Source: JARROD01 sp037384225 (GTDB taxonomy: Bacteria > Pseudomonadota > Gammaproteobacteria > Pseudomonadales > Cellvibrionaceae). Taken from it: DNA of 30,267 nucleotides. The translations under genes and the position numbers were made by a program. Positions within the stretch are counted from its first letter, which is position 1. Each line of letters opens with the position of its first letter. Of the stretch, positions 1 through 7,744 are shown piece after piece. The notes under the pieces were generated by a model, which did not search any database, was not told the origin of the DNA, and was given only the letters and a program-made list of their open reading frames with translations. The stretch lies in assembly GCA_037384225.1 (NCBI GenBank), contig JARROD010000005.1, forward strand, positions 1 through 30,267, in the 5' to 3' direction.

Positions 1-125
1 GTTGCTCCGTCCAGCCGCTCCAGGCATTCGCGGCGCTAGCGCCCTCACATGGGGCCTGCCATGCAGCGTCGTCGCGCCCCTGTTGTTAAAGGAAGGGGGA
101 ACAAAAATTGACGCACTCTTCACAC

Positions 126-150
126 CTAAATCTCAAACGCTTTGGGTATA
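126..150 (+). promoter_or_regulatory. Putative operator, copy 1, upstream of ppnN
   Basis: These 25 bases match 1984-2008, upstream of the large carboxylase gene, with one mismatch. The shared core reads TCAAACGCTTTGGGTATA and contains the small inverted repeat CAAA-CGC-TTTG. The site starts about 128 bases before the chosen ppnN start and lies just before a TTGACT hexamer at 161-166. No convincing -10 box was found at the usual distance from that hexamer. A regulator-binding site is an inference from the repetition and position; a short dispersed repeat is the alternative. The rest of 1-253 holds no recognisable gene; a perfect 12-base palindrome GGCGCTAGCGCC lies at 32-43. Confidence 0.4.
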
Positions 151-193
151 GACTTTAACATTGACTATTCTGTACCAACTTGTCGACTAACTG

Positions 194-220
194 TGATATA
201 AGTGCCATGCTGATATAAGT
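194..220 (+). repeat. Ten-base direct repeat before ppnN
   Basis: TGATATAAGT occurs twice, at 194-203 and 211-220, with a 17-base period, just upstream of the ppnN ribosome binding site. A related sequence, TGATATAGAT, lies at 2071-2080 directly before the large carboxylase start. The pair could be a -10 region or part of an operator; nothing more can be said from sequence. Confidence 0.35.
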
Positions 221-253
221 TAATTGAATAGTCTTTATAGGAAGTATTTCATT

Positions 254-1636
254 GTGGAAATTGTTAAAGAAACGCAAGTGCGTCCTCTAAAAAGTCTGGA
301 TTTGCTGTCGCATAGGGAAATATCCGACCTTATGGAGACTGATGCTGGAGTCTTTCAACAGTTCCGTGAATGCGCACTCGCGGTGCTGAACAGCGGTAGC
401 AATATCGATAATGCCACTGAGATGCTGGCCCAATATCGCGAATTCGATATTCGCGTAGTCCCCGAGTCGCGGGGATTGAAGCTCAAGATATACAACGCCC
501 CCGCCTCAGCATTTGTTGACGGAATCATGGTGCGGGGTATTCAAGACCACCTGTTTGCTGCTTTGCGGGATATAGTTTATACACATCACAAAATAACCGG
601 TAATCAGGGGTTTGATCTCGATTGCACGGAAGGCATCACTGATGCGGTGTTTCGCATCCTGCGCAACGCGGATATGGTGAGGCCCAATCTGCCGCCCAAT
701 ATCGCTGTGTGTTGGGGTGGCCATTCGATCAGTCGGGAAGAATACGACTATTCGAAATATGTTGGTTATCACCTCGGATTGCGGGGCATCAATGTGGCCA
801 CCGGGTGTGGCCTCGGCGCGATGAAAGGCCCTATGAAAGGAGCGGCTGTTGGGCACGCCAAACAACAGATTCGTGATGGCCGCTATATGGGGGTTTCCGA
901 ACCCGGTATTATCGCCTCGGAATCACCCAATCCGATTGTCAATGAACTGGTTATTCTCCCCGATATCGAAAAGCGACTGGAAGCGTTTGTCCGTCTTTCC
1001 CACTGTATTATTGTGTTCCCTGGGGGAGCGGGAACGGCCGAGGAAGTACTCTATCTGCTGAGTATTTTATTGCATCCCAAAAATGAGGAGATCCCTTTTC
1101 CAGTGATTTTTGCCGCCCCGGAGAGTCATAAATCCTACTTTGACAGTTTGGAGAGTTTTATCAAGTCCACGTTGGGCGAAGCTGCGACCCGACTTTACCG
1201 GGTGATTATCGGTTCGCCGGACCAGGTAGCCAAAGAAGTGAAATCGGGTATTGAAAAGGTACAGCGATTTCGGCGCAAAACCCAGGAGGCCTACTATTTC
1301 AACTGGCAGTTGCATATTGAGCACCCGTTGCAGGTTCCGTTTATCCCCAATCATGAGAATATGGCTAATTTGAATTTGTCTAAATCTCTGCCAGCCTATG
1401 CTCTGGCGGCACAACTGAGACGGGCGTTTTCTGGCATTGTTGCCGGTAACGTCAAGGCATACGGTATTCAGCAGATTGCCAAGCATGGCCCTTACAAAAT
1501 CAGGGGCGAGACCGCCATTGTTTCGCAAGTGGAAAGATTGCTGCGGCAGTTTGTCGAACAGCGGCGCATGAAACTGGGAAGTGAAAAGTACAACCCATGT
1601 TATGAATTAGAGCCTGGGAGCGTAGCTTCTCAATAA
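254..1636 (+). CDS. ppnN: Pyrimidine/purine nucleotide 5'-monophosphate nucleosidase PpnN
   Basis: PpnN (YgdH family, LOG/lysine decarboxylase-like fold) splits nucleoside monophosphates into base and ribose 5-phosphate in the cytosol; in E. coli it binds (p)ppGpp. The protein aligns along its whole length with the E. coli enzyme (454 residues). Visible blocks include VCWGGHSI, TGCGLGAMKGPMKGAAVGHA, PDIEKRLEAFVR and FPGGAGTAEEVLYLL, the last two being the nucleotide-binding signature of the family, and a C-terminal block RAFSGIVAGNVKAYGI. I chose GTG 254 (460 residues) because AGGAAG at 239-244 sits nine bases before it; an in-frame TTG at 224 would place that ribosome binding site inside the gene. 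The final residues SVASQ and the stop codon are supplied by a dispersed palindromic element inserted at the 3' end. Confidence 0.93.
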   Translation: MEIVKETQVRPLKSLDLLSHREISDLMETDAGVFQQFRECALAVLNSGSNIDNATEMLAQYREFDIRVVPESRGLKLKIYNAPASAFVDGIMVRGIQDHLFAALRDIVYTHHKITGNQGFDLDCTEGITDAVFRILRNADMVRPNLPPNIAVCWGGHSISREEYDYSKYVGYHLGLRGINVATGCGLGAMKGPMKGAAVGHAKQQIRDGRYMGVSEPGIIASESPNPIVNELVILPDIEKRLEAFVRLSHCIIVFPGGAGTAEEVLYLLSILLHPKNEEIPFPVIFAAPESHKSYFDSLESFIKSTLGEAATRLYRVIIGSPDQVAKEVKSGIEKVQRFRRKTQEAYYFNWQLHIEHPLQVPFIPNHENMANLNLSKSLPAYALAAQLRRAFSGIVAGNVKAYGIQQIAKHGPYKIRGETAIVSQVERLLRQFVEQRRMKLGSEKYNPCYELEPGSVASQ

Positions 1637-1711
1637 CCCGGGGTAAGCACAGTGTCAGGCGGATGGCCGCCGGATCGAAGGCACAAATACCCCGGGTTAT
1701 TGAGAAGTTAC
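1622..1711 (+). repeat. Family A palindromic element, copy 1
   Basis: A 90-bp element with a perfect 20-bp inverted repeat at its ends (1626-1645 against 1688-1707), extended by imperfect GTARC/GTTAC tips. The interior contains a second GC-rich palindrome around CAGGCGG...CCGCCGG. The second copy, at 21646-21742, lies in the opposite orientation and differs mainly by seven extra interior bases. The left end overlaps the last codons and the stop of ppnN. It resembles a REP/MITE-type element; it encodes nothing. As RNA it could fold into a strong hairpin and might act as a terminator of ppnN, but it has no T-run. Confidence 0.8.
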
Positions 1712-1870
1712 CCGGGAGCTAGACAAAAGGTATTTCAGTACACGCTTCTTACCCTATATTCAATCCTTTATTCAACGATGGGGAGAAATATTGTTTCCCT
1801 GAGATTTTATAAAATATTGCTGTTGGTAGTTGTTGAAAATATATCCCTCAATTTCTATTCTACCGGTTTG

Positions 1871-1917
1871 TAAGGGACATGCACGAAAACCGGACGTTAT
1901 TTTGTGCACGTTCCTTA
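1871..1917 (+). repeat. Family B mini-element, short deletion derivative
   Basis: A 47-bp nearly palindromic segment starting TAAGGGACATGCACG and ending CGTGCACGTTCCTTA on the opposite arm pattern. It keeps one nearly whole terminal repeat of the 163-bp element at 6750-6912 and only the outermost 13-15 bases of the other, as expected from an internal deletion. TA dinucleotides at both ends would fit a TA target duplication of the IS630/Tc1 type, which is an inference. The gap 1637-2083 around it holds no convincing gene: family A to 1711, an AT-rich stretch to 1870, this element, and then the regulatory region of the next gene. Confidence 0.7.
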
Positions 1918-1977
1918 GGGAGTCTGTCGGATTTGAGTGTTTGAAACGAGCCGCTAAGTTCAACAGGTTCCGGGGTG

Positions 1978-2008
1978 TATACCCTAAATATCAAACGCTT
2001 TGGGTATA
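1978..2008 (+). promoter_or_regulatory. Putative operator, copy 2, upstream of the fused carboxylase
   Basis: Positions 1984-2008 repeat the motif found at 126-150 with one difference. In this copy the site is extended to a longer inverted repeat, TATACCC (1978-1984) and GGGTATA (2002-2008), which the ppnN copy lacks on its left arm. It lies about 30 bases upstream of the proposed -35 box, a typical place for an activator. Function is inferred. Confidence 0.42.
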
Positions 2009-2039
2009 AATCATTGTTTTCAACCTCGGTACATAGTTT

Positions 2040-2066
2040 ATGACAGTATTTTCGTGTAAATATAAT
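2040..2066 (+). promoter_or_regulatory. Putative sigma-70 promoter of the fused carboxylase
   Basis: ATGACA at 2040-2045 resembles a -35 box and is followed after 15 bases by a perfect TATAAT at 2061-2066. The spacing is shorter than the optimal 17. Transcription would begin near 2073, leaving a leader of only about ten bases before the ATG at 2084, where no Shine-Dalgarno sequence is visible. Confidence 0.4.
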
Positions 2067-2083
2067 AGCTTGATATAGATCCG

Positions 2084-5000
2084 ATGTTTTTACAGGCAGA
2101 GCATCTTGCGGCTGATTTTTCCTTGTTTCGGGATGCCTTATTTAGGGAGGCGAAGTTTCGCGATGCAAAGTTTCCGGAATCGAAGCATCTATTAATCGCT
2201 GAAAACCTATATGGTCTGGTAGACAAGGAGCGTATAAAAAGCCGGCTGCAAGTCATTCAAAACCTGGATGTGGATGCCTATATCGAACAAACCGTGCTAC
2301 CCGCTCAGCGTTCGAAAAGACCCGGCGCCAAAGCCTTGGTGGCAAAACTTAACGGCCGCGTTGTCAACACCACGGAAAAGGGCCCATTTTACAGTGTGGA
2401 GTTTGAACTCGACTGCGATACAGGCAGACGTCGTATCGGCATTGTCGCCCAGGAACGTTCTGTTGCAAACGGCGCATGGATGCCAGAGCATCATCAGTTA
2501 GCCAGCGACGCAGTGCGCCGCTTTACGGGACTTTCAATCCCCATTGTGTTTTTTATCGATACGCCAGGCGCGGATGCCGGGGAAGTGGCGAACTGTCATA
2601 ATCAGGCGCACAGCATTTCCCGAATGATTGCCGAATGCTGTAATCTGGATGTTCCCACGGTTGGCATTGTTATCGGCGTGGGGTATTCGGGGGGCGCGAT
2701 TCCGCTCGCTGCCGCCAACATTCTGCTTTCCGTTCGCGACGGGATATTTAATACCATTCAACCTAATGGTTTGCAGAGCATTGCACGTAAATTTAACCTG
2801 TCCTGGCAGGAATGCGCCAAAGGAGTGGGGGTTTCGCCTGAAGAGTTGTATGCCGGCGGTTGTCTGGACGGCATTATCGATTATTCTCCATTGGATGGTG
2901 ATGAACTTCAAAGTAATCTGCAAAAGGCGATTGTCTCCAGTATTGACGCCATTGAAAAAGCGGCGGTGGGGTTCGTGGAGGAAACACCGGACCTGTTCGA
3001 ACATTACCGGCGCAGTGTGTCTCGCTACCTGGCACCCAGCGCTTACCAGCGCGAGCTGCGAAAGCACAGTGAGCTTGGGTTGGCGAGTAACCCAACGGTT
3101 CATCCCAATCTGTTCGGTCTGTGTTATCGCTATATGCGTTATCTCAGTTTGCGCAGTCGTATTTATTCCATATCCAGTAAGGAATACGGCCGTCTATCGA
3201 AAGCGACGTTACCGAAAGGCGACCTGCACGATCGTGTGCTTCTGGAACAGAAAAAGCACTTTCAAAACTGGCTGCAAAGCCCGGACAAACTGGTTTACGA
3301 GGATCGGTTGGCGAAGGCATGGCGGCATTTTCTGGTCAAACGAGATGAACTGGACGCCGAGCGCAATACAGTAACACGGCTGATACTGGGGGAACCGAAA
3401 AAGAACTATCACAAAGCGGAATTGGCACTGTTGTTTGAGCTGGGTTTTTTGCTTTATAACCGCTGGAAGAACGCGGCGGGACACAATCTGGAATCCCTGT
3501 TGAGCCTGCTTGAAGACCAGGTTGCCTGTCCACTCACCCATTCCTGGCCGGCCACAAATCAGATAACAGTATTGGATGTCATTCAACATGCAGAGCTGCG
3601 CAACGGTTTTGTCGACCAGTGCCGGAATCTGCTGATTTTCGATGCCCTTTATAACAATGTTGTTGCCAACCTGGATTCCATTGCTAAAGAGGCCATGGAA
3701 CACAGAAGCCTGACCCGGGAATCGGTGGCGCAGTTGCTGCGCAACTCGCTGGGTGAGGTGCTGGGCAAAATGAGCCACGGTGCCGAGCTGTACCCGGAGC
3801 AGGTCGAAGCGGAATTTGAACATTGGTTGCGCTATCTTCTCTCCCAGGGGCACCGTGGCGAGTTGTTGGTTAAAGTGGAGCAGTGGAAAAGCATCGGTTT
3901 TCCGCAGATGAACGATAGTTTGTTTGTCATATTGACCTATTACTTCGAGCGCTTGTTACCAGAATACTATCAAAGCGAAGTGTTCGGTAATTATAAAGGC
4001 GTGATCAGCCCGGTCCGTATCGGCCGCCGCAAAGACTTCTGGAACCGCCTGACCATGGGCTATCGCGACTTATTAATACAACGTTTGCTGGCCGATGAAA
4101 AGGCCCACAACAGCGTTAGCCCGGAACGAATTCTAAGCGCATTCTTCACCAACTTTATGGAACTGGATGCCGATAAAACCAGTGCTAACCCGGTCAATTT
4201 TCCCGGCTTTCGTCAGTCGATCGAACGCGCTCTAGACGATAATATCCGGGCCTGTGGTTTGGTTACGGGTATCGGCGAAGTTAAACTGGACCACGTGTCG
4301 AACAAGCGGGTAGCCGTGGCGGTATCCAATGTCCGTTTTCAGGCCGGCGCATTTGATATGGCCAGCGCTGAAAAGTTTTGCCACCTGCTGGTCGAAGCGG
4401 CCAGACAACAAATGCCGCTGATCTGTTTTATCAGTTCCGGCGGCATGCAGACAAAAGAGGGGGCTGCGGCGCTGTTTTCCATGGCGGTGGTAAACGATCG
4501 GCTTACCCGCTTTGTGCGCGACAACGACCTGCCGGTGATCATGTTTGGGTTTGGCGACTGCACCGGCGGTGCCCAGGCGAGTTTTGTCACTCATCCTCTG
4601 GTGCAGACCTACTACTTTTCTGGCACCAACATGCCGTTTGCGGGGCAAATGGTGGTGCCGGCCTACTTGCCTTACACGGCGACCTTGTCGAATTACCTCT
4701 CCGCTGTCAACAATTCTATGACCGGAATGGTAAAGCATCCATTTACGGAGGGTCTGGATCAACGGCTGCGTGAAATTGATGACCAGATTCCCCTGCCGAC
4801 ACTGACGGTGGAAGAGGTGATAGGCAATGCTCTGTCGAGCCTGGTACCGGGTATTTTGGTGGAGGTCGATGCCGAGGAAATTCTCACCGATCCCAAAGCC
4901 TTGATGAAGCCGGTAAAAAAAGTACTGATTCACGCGCGCGGCTGTACCGCGGTAAAACTGATCCGCAAAGCCCACGAAAACAATATCGATGTAGTTTTGG

Positions 5001-6691
5001 TGGCGTCGGACCCGGATATGAACGCGGTGCCGGCGTTGATGCTCAGGCCTGGGGATAAATTGGTTTGCCTGGGGGGTAATACGTCCGATGAGAGTTATCT
5101 AAATGCTCACTCGGTTCTCAAAATTGCCCATTACGAAAAGGTCAATGCACTGCATCCCGGGATCGGCTTTTTGTCGGAAACGCCACAATTTGCCAGCCTC
5201 TGTGTCAATAACGCGATTAATTTTATCGGTCCCAGCGCCAGCAGCATGATGACCATGGGCAACAAGTCCAATGCGATTCAAACGGTGCGTTCCTGCCAGG
5301 TGCCAGTGGTACCGGGCAGCCACGGTATACTGGCGAGTGTGGAACAGGCGGTCGATATAGCTGCAAAAGTGGGCTACCCGGTTTTGCTCAAGGCAGTATA
5401 CGGCGGTGGCGGCAAGGGTATCCAGATCGTCGAAAATGAAGAGGATATGCACAAATACTACAGCCATATCAGCACCGAGGCCCGTTCAGCTTTCGGCAAT
5501 GGCGACCTGTATCTGGAGAAATTCGTCACCTCGATGCGGCATATCGAGGTGCAGTTACTGCGTGACAGCTTCGGTAACGGCCGAGTGTTGGGGCTCAGGG
5601 ATTGCTCCGTACAGCGCAACAATCAAAAAGTGATTGAAGAATCCGCCTCGACGCTGTTACCTGAACAACTGAAGCAGAAAGTGTTTGAATATACCCTGGC
5701 GATTGCCGACGCCGTTGATTATACCGGCGCGGGTACGGTGGAATTCATTTACGACCTTCCCTCCAATGCGGTTTACTTCATGGAAATGAATACCCGTCTG
5801 CAGGTGGAACACCCGGTGACAGAGGCCACCTCAGGAGTGGACATTGTTTCCAAGCAATTTGAAATCGCTTCCGGAGCCAGTATTGAAGCGCTGCAGATAA
5901 AGGAACAGGGGTATGCGATGGAAGTGCGGGTTACGGCGGAAAAAATGCAGTTGAGTGGCGAAGGAAAGAGTGGCGAAGGAAAGAGTAGCGACGGAATATT
6001 GCAGTTATCTCCCGACCCCGGGGTGATCAGTAATTGTGAAATGCCGGTGAAAGATGATGTGGAAGTCATTTCCATCGCTGCCGCGAATATAGAAATTTCA
6101 CCCTTTTATGACAGCTTAATCGCACAGATTATCTGCCGGGGGAAAGATCGCGAAGATGTTATCGAAAAACTATACCACTATCTGGAGTCTGTTGTTGTCG
6201 AGGGTATTTCAACCAATGTGGCGCTGTTAAAAAGCATTTTGCTGGATAAAACCTTCCGCAGTGGCGACTACGATACCAATTATCTGCCAAAATTTTTACA
6301 GGCGCTGGATGCCGAGGCACTAATACAGGAGGCCCGGGTCGCGGCCGCCAAAGGCGCCGGAGACGCCATGAGCACGCATGCGATTCGCGTCGAAGGCAGC
6401 GATGAATTGAAAGTGTTTGCCGGTAGTAGCGGGATCTTTTATACCCGTCCTTCCCCTACTGATCCGGATTATGTCAAACCGGGGGATGTGGTTACCGTCA
6501 GCCAGACTTTGGGTCTGATGGAAGCGATGAAAATGTTCAGGCATATTTCGCTCAATGACTATAATCTTGGAGAAGTGGCACTTTACCCGCCGGACAAACG
6601 CTACCGGGTCGAGCGGATTAATCACACCAACGGGCAGCAGGTAGCCAGCGGAGATTTGTTGTTTATCGTCAGTGTGGTCGATGGCAAATAG
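2084..6691 (+). CDS. Single-chain acyl-CoA (probably acetyl-CoA) carboxylase, carboxyltransferase-biotin carboxylase-BCCP fusion
   Basis: This 1535-residue protein joins all parts of a biotin-dependent carboxylase. Residues about 60-320 are AccA-like (IDTPGAD near 158, GVGYSGGA near 199). Residues about 330-700 match nothing I recognise. Residues about 710-900 are AccD-like (FISSGGMQTKEG near 780, GDCTGGAQASF near 824) but lack the AccD zinc finger. Residues about 944-1408 are biotin carboxylase: GGGGKGI near 1107, RDCSVQRNNQK near 1172 with the catalytic-type Lys, EMNTRLQVEHPVTE near 1234, and the Arg of MEVRVTAE. The C-terminus is an AccB-type biotinyl domain with EAMKM at 1480-1484, biotin on Lys1483. 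It would use ATP and bicarbonate to carboxylate an acyl-CoA, most simply acetyl-CoA to malonyl-CoA. The substrate is not proved by sequence. A type II thioesterase follows after 257 bases. Separate acc genes would be expected elsewhere in the genome. Confidence 0.88.
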   Translation: MFLQAEHLAADFSLFRDALFREAKFRDAKFPESKHLLIAENLYGLVDKERIKSRLQVIQNLDVDAYIEQTVLPAQRSKRPGAKALVAKLNGRVVNTTEKGPFYSVEFELDCDTGRRRIGIVAQERSVANGAWMPEHHQLASDAVRRFTGLSIPIVFFIDTPGADAGEVANCHNQAHSISRMIAECCNLDVPTVGIVIGVGYSGGAIPLAAANILLSVRDGIFNTIQPNGLQSIARKFNLSWQECAKGVGVSPEELYAGGCLDGIIDYSPLDGDELQSNLQKAIVSSIDAIEKAAVGFVEETPDLFEHYRRSVSRYLAPSAYQRELRKHSELGLASNPTVHPNLFGLCYRYMRYLSLRSRIYSISSKEYGRLSKATLPKGDLHDRVLLEQKKHFQNWLQSPDKLVYEDRLAKAWRHFLVKRDELDAERNTVTRLILGEPKKNYHKAELALLFELGFLLYNRWKNAAGHNLESLLSLLEDQVACPLTHSWPATNQITVLDVIQHAELRNGFVDQCRNLLIFDALYNNVVANLDSIAKEAMEHRSLTRESVAQLLRNSLGEVLGKMSHGAELYPEQVEAEFEHWLRYLLSQGHRGELLVKVEQWKSIGFPQMNDSLFVILTYYFERLLPEYYQSEVFGNYKGVISPVRIGRRKDFWNRLTMGYRDLLIQRLLADEKAHNSVSPERILSAFFTNFMELDADKTSANPVNFPGFRQSIERALDDNIRACGLVTGIGEVKLDHVSNKRVAVAVSNVRFQAGAFDMASAEKFCHLLVEAARQQMPLICFISSGGMQTKEGAAALFSMAVVNDRLTRFVRDNDLPVIMFGFGDCTGGAQASFVTHPLVQTYYFSGTNMPFAGQMVVPAYLPYTATLSNYLSAVNNSMTGMVKHPFTEGLDQRLREIDDQIPLPTLTVEEVIGNALSSLVPGILVEVDAEEILTDPKALMKPVKKVLIHARGCTAVKLIRKAHENNIDVVLVASDPDMNAVPALMLRPGDKLVCLGGNTSDESYLNAHSVLKIAHYEKVNALHPGIGFLSETPQFASLCVNNAINFIGPSASSMMTMGNKSNAIQTVRSCQVPVVPGSHGILASVEQAVDIAAKVGYPVLLKAVYGGGGKGIQIVENEEDMHKYYSHISTEARSAFGNGDLYLEKFVTSMRHIEVQLLRDSFGNGRVLGLRDCSVQRNNQKVIEESASTLLPEQLKQKVFEYTLAIADAVDYTGAGTVEFIYDLPSNAVYFMEMNTRLQVEHPVTEATSGVDIVSKQFEIASGASIEALQIKEQGYAMEVRVTAEKMQLSGEGKSGEGKSSDGILQLSPDPGVISNCEMPVKDDVEVISIAAANIEISPFYDSLIAQIICRGKDREDVIEKLYHYLESVVVEGISTNVALLKSILLDKTFRSGDYDTNYLPKFLQALDAEALIQEARVAAAKGAGDAMSTHAIRVEGSDELKVFAGSSGIFYTRPSPTDPDYVKPGDVVTVSQTLGLMEAMKMFRHISLNDYNLGEVALYPPDKRYRVERINHTNGQQVASGDLLFIVSVVDGK
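5953..5997 (+). repeat. In-frame 15-bp tandem repeat inside the biotin carboxylase domain
   Basis: The unit GAGTGGCGAAGGAAA is present at 5953-5967 and again, identical, at 5968-5982, followed by a diverged third unit at 5983-5997. It encodes SGEGKSGEGKSSDG near residues 1291-1304, replacing the AEDP-type loop that follows the conserved Arg in ordinary biotin carboxylases. The identity of the two units suggests a recent duplication or a variable locus. Confidence 0.8.
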
Positions 6692-6749
6692 CAAATAGCA
6701 AATAGCAGAGATGGCTCCTGTGCTAACTGGAAGCTATTCCATGCACGTC

Positions 6750-6912
6750 TAAGGGACGTGCACGAAATAACTTCCGGTTTTCGGTTTCGAGGCGCCCGTC
6801 TGGTGTCGTTGCGTAACCGCCGGCATAGTGGGCCTACGTCAAGTTTTCGCAACGTCGCCAGGCGGGATGGATCGGAGGCGAAAACCGGAAGTTATTTCGT
6901 GCACGTTCCTAA
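6750..6912 (+). repeat. Family B miniature inverted-repeat element, full copy
   Basis: A 163-bp element lying between the carboxylase and thioesterase genes. Its ends form an inverted repeat of more than 30 bp, 6750-6784 against 6878-6912, containing GGACGTGCACGAAATAACTT and then CCGGTTTTCG, with two mismatches near the tips. The interior has no open gene. A 47-bp relative lies at 1871-1917. A further inverted repeat, TGCACGTC (6742-6749) and GACGTGCA (6755-6762), straddles the left tip and may be a scar of another insertion. It is a non-autonomous element; no matching transposase is in the window. Confidence 0.82.
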
Positions 6913-6948
6913 GGTCATTGATGAAAGCTAATGGAAAGAAACTGAAAT

Positions 6949-7689
6949 ATGTCCAAGTGGTTTGTAAAGCTGCGTCATACTCGAGCAGCAAAATTGAGAG
7001 TATTTTGCTTTCCCTATGCCGGTGGTGGAGCTTCTATTTACCGTGGTATTGAAAAGTGGCTGCCCGCGGAGGTGGATGTTTTCGCGGTGCAGAGGCCGGG
7101 CCGGGAAGATCGGATAGGGGAGGAGCCCTATGCTACCATGGGGCCTATTATCGCCGCGCTTCAGCGGGAATTGGTTCCCTATTGTGATGTGCCCTGTATT
7201 TTTGTTGGCTATAGCCTTGGGGGAATGGAAGCCTTTGAGTTGGGAAGAGCGTTTCAGTGCGAGGGTGGGCTGGGGTTAAAACATTTGCTGGTATGCGCGT
7301 CCAGACCGCCACATCTGCCTTCTTCGAGGCCGCCGTTTCACCAGTTGCCCTATGATGAGTTTATTGAAAACATGAAGCTTTTCAGTAAAACACCAAAAGA
7401 GATACTCGATAATAGGGAGTGGATGGAGGTATTTACGCCAATGTTGAGGGCAGATTTTGCATTGGGGTTTACCCACCGCTGCGAATCCGATGTGAAGCTA
7501 AAAGTGGACTCGACGGTGTTTTTTGGCGTTAGGGATGTTTTGATCTCAGCGGATAAAATCCGGCAGTGGGATACACTTCTGGACGGGCGGGTGAGCTATG
7601 TCGACTTTTCCAGCGGGCATTTTTTTATCCACGAGGAAGCGGAGAAGTTCAGGGAGGAGTTGGTAAAAACCATTTGTGGGATATTGTAG
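6949..7689 (+). CDS. Type II thioesterase (GrsT/TesA-like, alpha/beta hydrolase)
   Basis: Enzymes of this family remove wrongly loaded or stalled acyl groups from the phosphopantetheine arms of polyketide and non-ribosomal peptide synthases, or release medium chains from acyl carrier protein. At 246 residues the protein has family length. It shows FCFPYAGGGASIYRG near residue 19, RPGRE near 49, the nucleophile elbow GYSLGG with Ser89, the acid Asp196 in FFGVRD, and the base His224 in SGHFF. The start ATG 6949 gives the usual short N-terminus; only a weak GGAAAG lies upstream. It sits directly downstream of the fused carboxylase, separated by a family B element, so co-transcription is possible but not shown. 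No synthase is in the window, so its partner is unknown. Confidence 0.88.
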   Translation: MSKWFVKLRHTRAAKLRVFCFPYAGGGASIYRGIEKWLPAEVDVFAVQRPGREDRIGEEPYATMGPIIAALQRELVPYCDVPCIFVGYSLGGMEAFELGRAFQCEGGLGLKHLLVCASRPPHLPSSRPPFHQLPYDEFIENMKLFSKTPKEILDNREWMEVFTPMLRADFALGFTHRCESDVKLKVDSTVFFGVRDVLISADKIRQWDTLLDGRVSYVDFSSGHFFIHEEAEKFREELVKTICGIL

Positions 7690-7744
7690 GTAATCCCCGT
7701 GAAGTTGGCTTAAGTGTATTGAGTGAAAGCCCACTGCAACGCTG

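Noticed and set aside
1778..1873. Small open frame of 31 codons (MGRNIVSLRFYKILLLVVV...)
   Set aside because: No ribosome binding site, AT-rich composition, and its end runs into the family B element; likely chance.
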